In this document: positions 62,272 through 64,000 of the stretch, one piece after another
Numbering within the stretch: the stretch's first letter is position 1
Layout of the letters: each line of letters starts with the position of its first letter
Position numbers and translations under genes: made by a program
The notes under the pieces: generated by a model
Seen by the model: only the letters and a program-made list of their open reading frames with translations
Databases searched by the model: none
What the model was told of the DNA's origin: nothing
Assembly: GCF_035944375.1 (NCBI RefSeq)
Contig: NZ_DASZBE010000020.1
Origin: Allobosea sp035944375
GTDB taxonomy: Bacteria; Pseudomonadota; Alphaproteobacteria; Rhizobiales; Beijerinckiaceae
DNA length: 64,000 nucleotides
Reading direction: 5' to 3' (one strand)

Positions 62272-64000
62272 TCATTCCTTGCTGTCGTCCTTGACGGGAT
62301 CGGGCGCCGGTGCCGGAGGAGCGGCCGGGGCCTCGGCCTCGGATTCGTCCTCGGAAGGCTCCGCCCGGCGACGGCTGCGAGAGGGCGCCTTCACGGGAGG
62401 GCCCGGCCGGGAGCCCATGACCGCGCCCTCGCGGTTCACCGCCGCGGCGATGCTGCCGAGCGATTGCTCGACGCCCTCCAGCCCCTTGACCAGCAGCTCC
62501 GGCGTGCCGGAGGCGGGCTCCATCTCGGTCAGGCGCTTGTGGATGGCGAAGTTCAGGTCGCTGGTGACGCGGCCGACGATGTCGACATCGGCCACGACGC
62601 AGACCAGGTCGAAATCCATCGTCGCGGTGCCGATCTTCTTGAACAGGATCGTCGGCGGCGGCTTCTGCATGACGTCGCCATGGGCATTGGCGACTTCGCT
62701 GAGCAGGTTCCGCACCGCCCCGGCCTCGAAGCTGCGCGGCACCGAGAGCGAGATCAGGATGCGGCCCGTGCGGTCGTTGCGGACGCGGTTCCTGACCACG
62801 CCGGAAATCAGGTTCGAGTTCGGCACGATCACCGAGGAGCGGTCGAAGGTCGCGATCTCCGTCGAGCGCACATTGATCTTCTTGACGATGCCTTCGGCGT
62901 CACCGACCACGACCTGGTCGCCGACGCGGATCGGCCGCTCCCAGAGCAGGATCAGCCCGGAGACGAAGTTCGAGACCACCGACTGCAGGCCGAAGCCGAT
63001 ACCCACCGACAGCGCGCTCGCCACCAGCGTCAGCCGCTCGAGACTGAGGCCGAGCGCCGAGACCGCCAGCGCCACCGCCGCGAGGTAGCCGACATAGCCC
63101 GCCGCCGTGGTGATCGAGTTGCGCAGGCCCGTGTCGAGCTGCGTCGTGGGCAGGAACTTGACCTCGAGCCAGCCCTGCAGCGAGCGCGTCGCCGTCAGCC
63201 CGGCCGCGAAGAGCAGGCCGCCGAAGATGATCGAGGACAGCGAGATCGTCACGCCGCCGACCTGGAAGCCGAAGAAGGCCGCCCGCAGCGAGGTGAAGAA
63301 ATCGGTCGATTCCAGCCCCCACGGCGCCATCACCAGCAGGAAGCCGACGATGATCAGCATCATCTTCAGCACGCCCGCGGCGATCACCGCGATCTTGTCG
63401 AGCGTATGGGCGCGGATGCCGAGGCCGGCCTTCAGCGTCAGGGCAAGCTGGCCCTTGCCGGTCATCGCATGCGGTATGCCCTGGTCGACGAGCTGGTAGG
63501 TCAGCACGAGGCTGCAGGCGACCATGCCGATCCAGATCACCTGCTCGGTCAGGAAGGAGGCGAACACGACATAGCCGCTCAGCACCGACAGCGACAGGAC
63601 GATCCCGATGATCCAGCCGACAATGCGGATCGGGCCGAGGCTCGTGCCCTCGACGGCGACATAGGGCCCGAGGCAGGCTTCCTCCTCGATCTCCTCGTTG
63701 TCCCGCAGCCGGTAGAGGCCGACGACGAGCGTGACGGCGAAAATGATCACCAGCACGCTGCGCAGGATGATCGAGACCGCCAGGCCCCCCGCGATCGCGG
63801 TCAGCCAGGCCTCGAGCACCTTGCTGACCGAAAGCACCAGCGCCAGCGAGGTTCCGAGCCAGACCACGGTGGAGGCGGTCGAATCCATCACGCTGACGAG
63901 GCGCCGCTGCGGCTGGCTCGGCGCGAACAGCGCATCGAGCAGCGCCTGGACGAAGGCCACCACGGCGAGCCCCGCCACGATGGCCGTCACCACGGGCTGG
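62272..64000 (-). CDS. MscS-family mechanosensitive channel, N-terminus cut by window end
   Basis: At least 575 residues are present and the frame is still open at the window edge, so the true start is outside. Several hydrophobic helices precede the pore helix and beta domain, LVASALSVGIGFGLQSVVSN, followed by LLWERPIRVGDQVVVGDAEG and IVPNSNLISGVV. The C-terminal tail from about 90 residues before the end is Pro/Ala/Arg-rich (EDESEAEAPAAPPAPAPDP). The large size suggests a multi-helix MscS/MscK-type or DUF3772 protein. It releases solutes on hypo-osmotic shock. Confidence 0.9.
   Translation of the reverse strand, partial: QPVVTAIVAGLAVVAFVQALLDALFAPSQPQRRLVSVMDSTASTVVWLGTSLALVLSVSKVLEAWLTAIAGGLAVSIILRSVLVIIFAVTLVVGLYRLRDNEEIEEEACLGPYVAVEGTSLGPIRIVGWIIGIVLSLSVLSGYVVFASFLTEQVIWIGMVACSLVLTYQLVDQGIPHAMTGKGQLALTLKAGLGIRAHTLDKIAVIAAGVLKMMLIIVGFLLVMAPWGLESTDFFTSLRAAFFGFQVGGVTISLSSIIFGGLLFAAGLTATRSLQGWLEVKFLPTTQLDTGLRNSITTAAGYVGYLAAVALAVSALGLSLERLTLVASALSVGIGFGLQSVVSNFVSGLILLWERPIRVGDQVVVGDAEGIVKKINVRSTEIATFDRSSVIVPNSNLISGVVRNRVRNDRTGRILISLSVPRSFEAGAVRNLLSEVANAHGDVMQKPPPTILFKKIGTATMDFDLVCVVADVDIVGRVTSDLNFAIHKRLTEMEPASGTPELLVKGLEGVEQSLGSIAAAVNREGAVMGSRPGPPVKAPSRSRRRAEPSEDESEAEAPAAPPAPAPDPVKDDSKE

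Overview
The window is 64 kb of GC-rich, gene-dense chromosome from an alphaproteobacterium, most likely of the Hyphomicrobiales (Rhizobiales). The sdhCDAB order, a mesaconyl-CoA hydratase of the ethylmalonyl-CoA pathway, an NdvA-type beta-glucan exporter, a TAXI-TRAP operon, a cobalt-type nitrile hydratase and many 'GTCAT...ATGAC' intergenic palindromes fit the Bosea/Bradyrhizobium side of that order. The genus is an inference; there is no rRNA in the window. The only RNA gene seen is tRNA-Ala(CGC).

Layout. 1-141: end of a decayed IS3-type insertion sequence. 599-7369: a co-directional block of a CPA2 cation/proton antiporter, a tandem universal stress protein, a GltS-type symporter, a release-factor-like (baeRF) protein and a GntP-type permease. 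7535-9600: a class I amidotransferase overlapping a DadA-like oxidase. 9782-14446 (minus): succinate dehydrogenase sdhC-D-A-B with mcd upstream. 14698-18671: secA and a divergent parvulin. 18735-19376: a HigBA-like toxin-antitoxin pair. 19485-24017: argJ, an EamA exporter, a lipoprotein, mutT and ycaQ. 24289-29727 (minus): a zinc-homeostasis region (tiny membrane protein, znuC, znuB, znuA, a CobW-family GTPase, a WD40 protein and a 92-aa protein) with two Zur-like sites.

29813-35701: a coiled-coil small protein, an OpgG/OpgD glucan protein, and a TAXI-TRAP operon ending in DUF1850. 36052-40583: GGT-like enzyme, amidase, and nitrile hydratase alpha, beta and activator, forming a nitrile/amide catabolic cluster. 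40710-51395: KpsF-type isomerase, an outer-membrane barrel, oligoendopeptidase F, an orphan NtrC-type regulator and two cell-wall enzymes (L,D-transpeptidase and a DUF882/MepK-like protein). 51526-58043: tRNA-Ala, YggT, YggU, carbonic anhydrase, HutD, XerD, aroK-aroB and a Ca2+/H+ antiporter-like protein. 58178-64000: NdvA exporter, a MotA/MotB-like pair, a CAP lipoprotein and an MscS-like channel cut by the window end.

How parts work together. OpgG/OpgD-like protein, NdvA and the MscS channel all bear on osmotic adaptation of the envelope. The minus-strand zinc region looks like one regulon. Amidase plus nitrile hydratase would turn nitriles into acids and ammonia. The strongest non-coding signal is a set of at least eleven intergenic palindromes of several families. 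Two near-identical inverted copies bracket ycaQ, one lies inside the znu operon, and one supplies the stop codon of the nitrile hydratase activator. I saw no CRISPR array, prophage, defence island or biosynthetic gene cluster.
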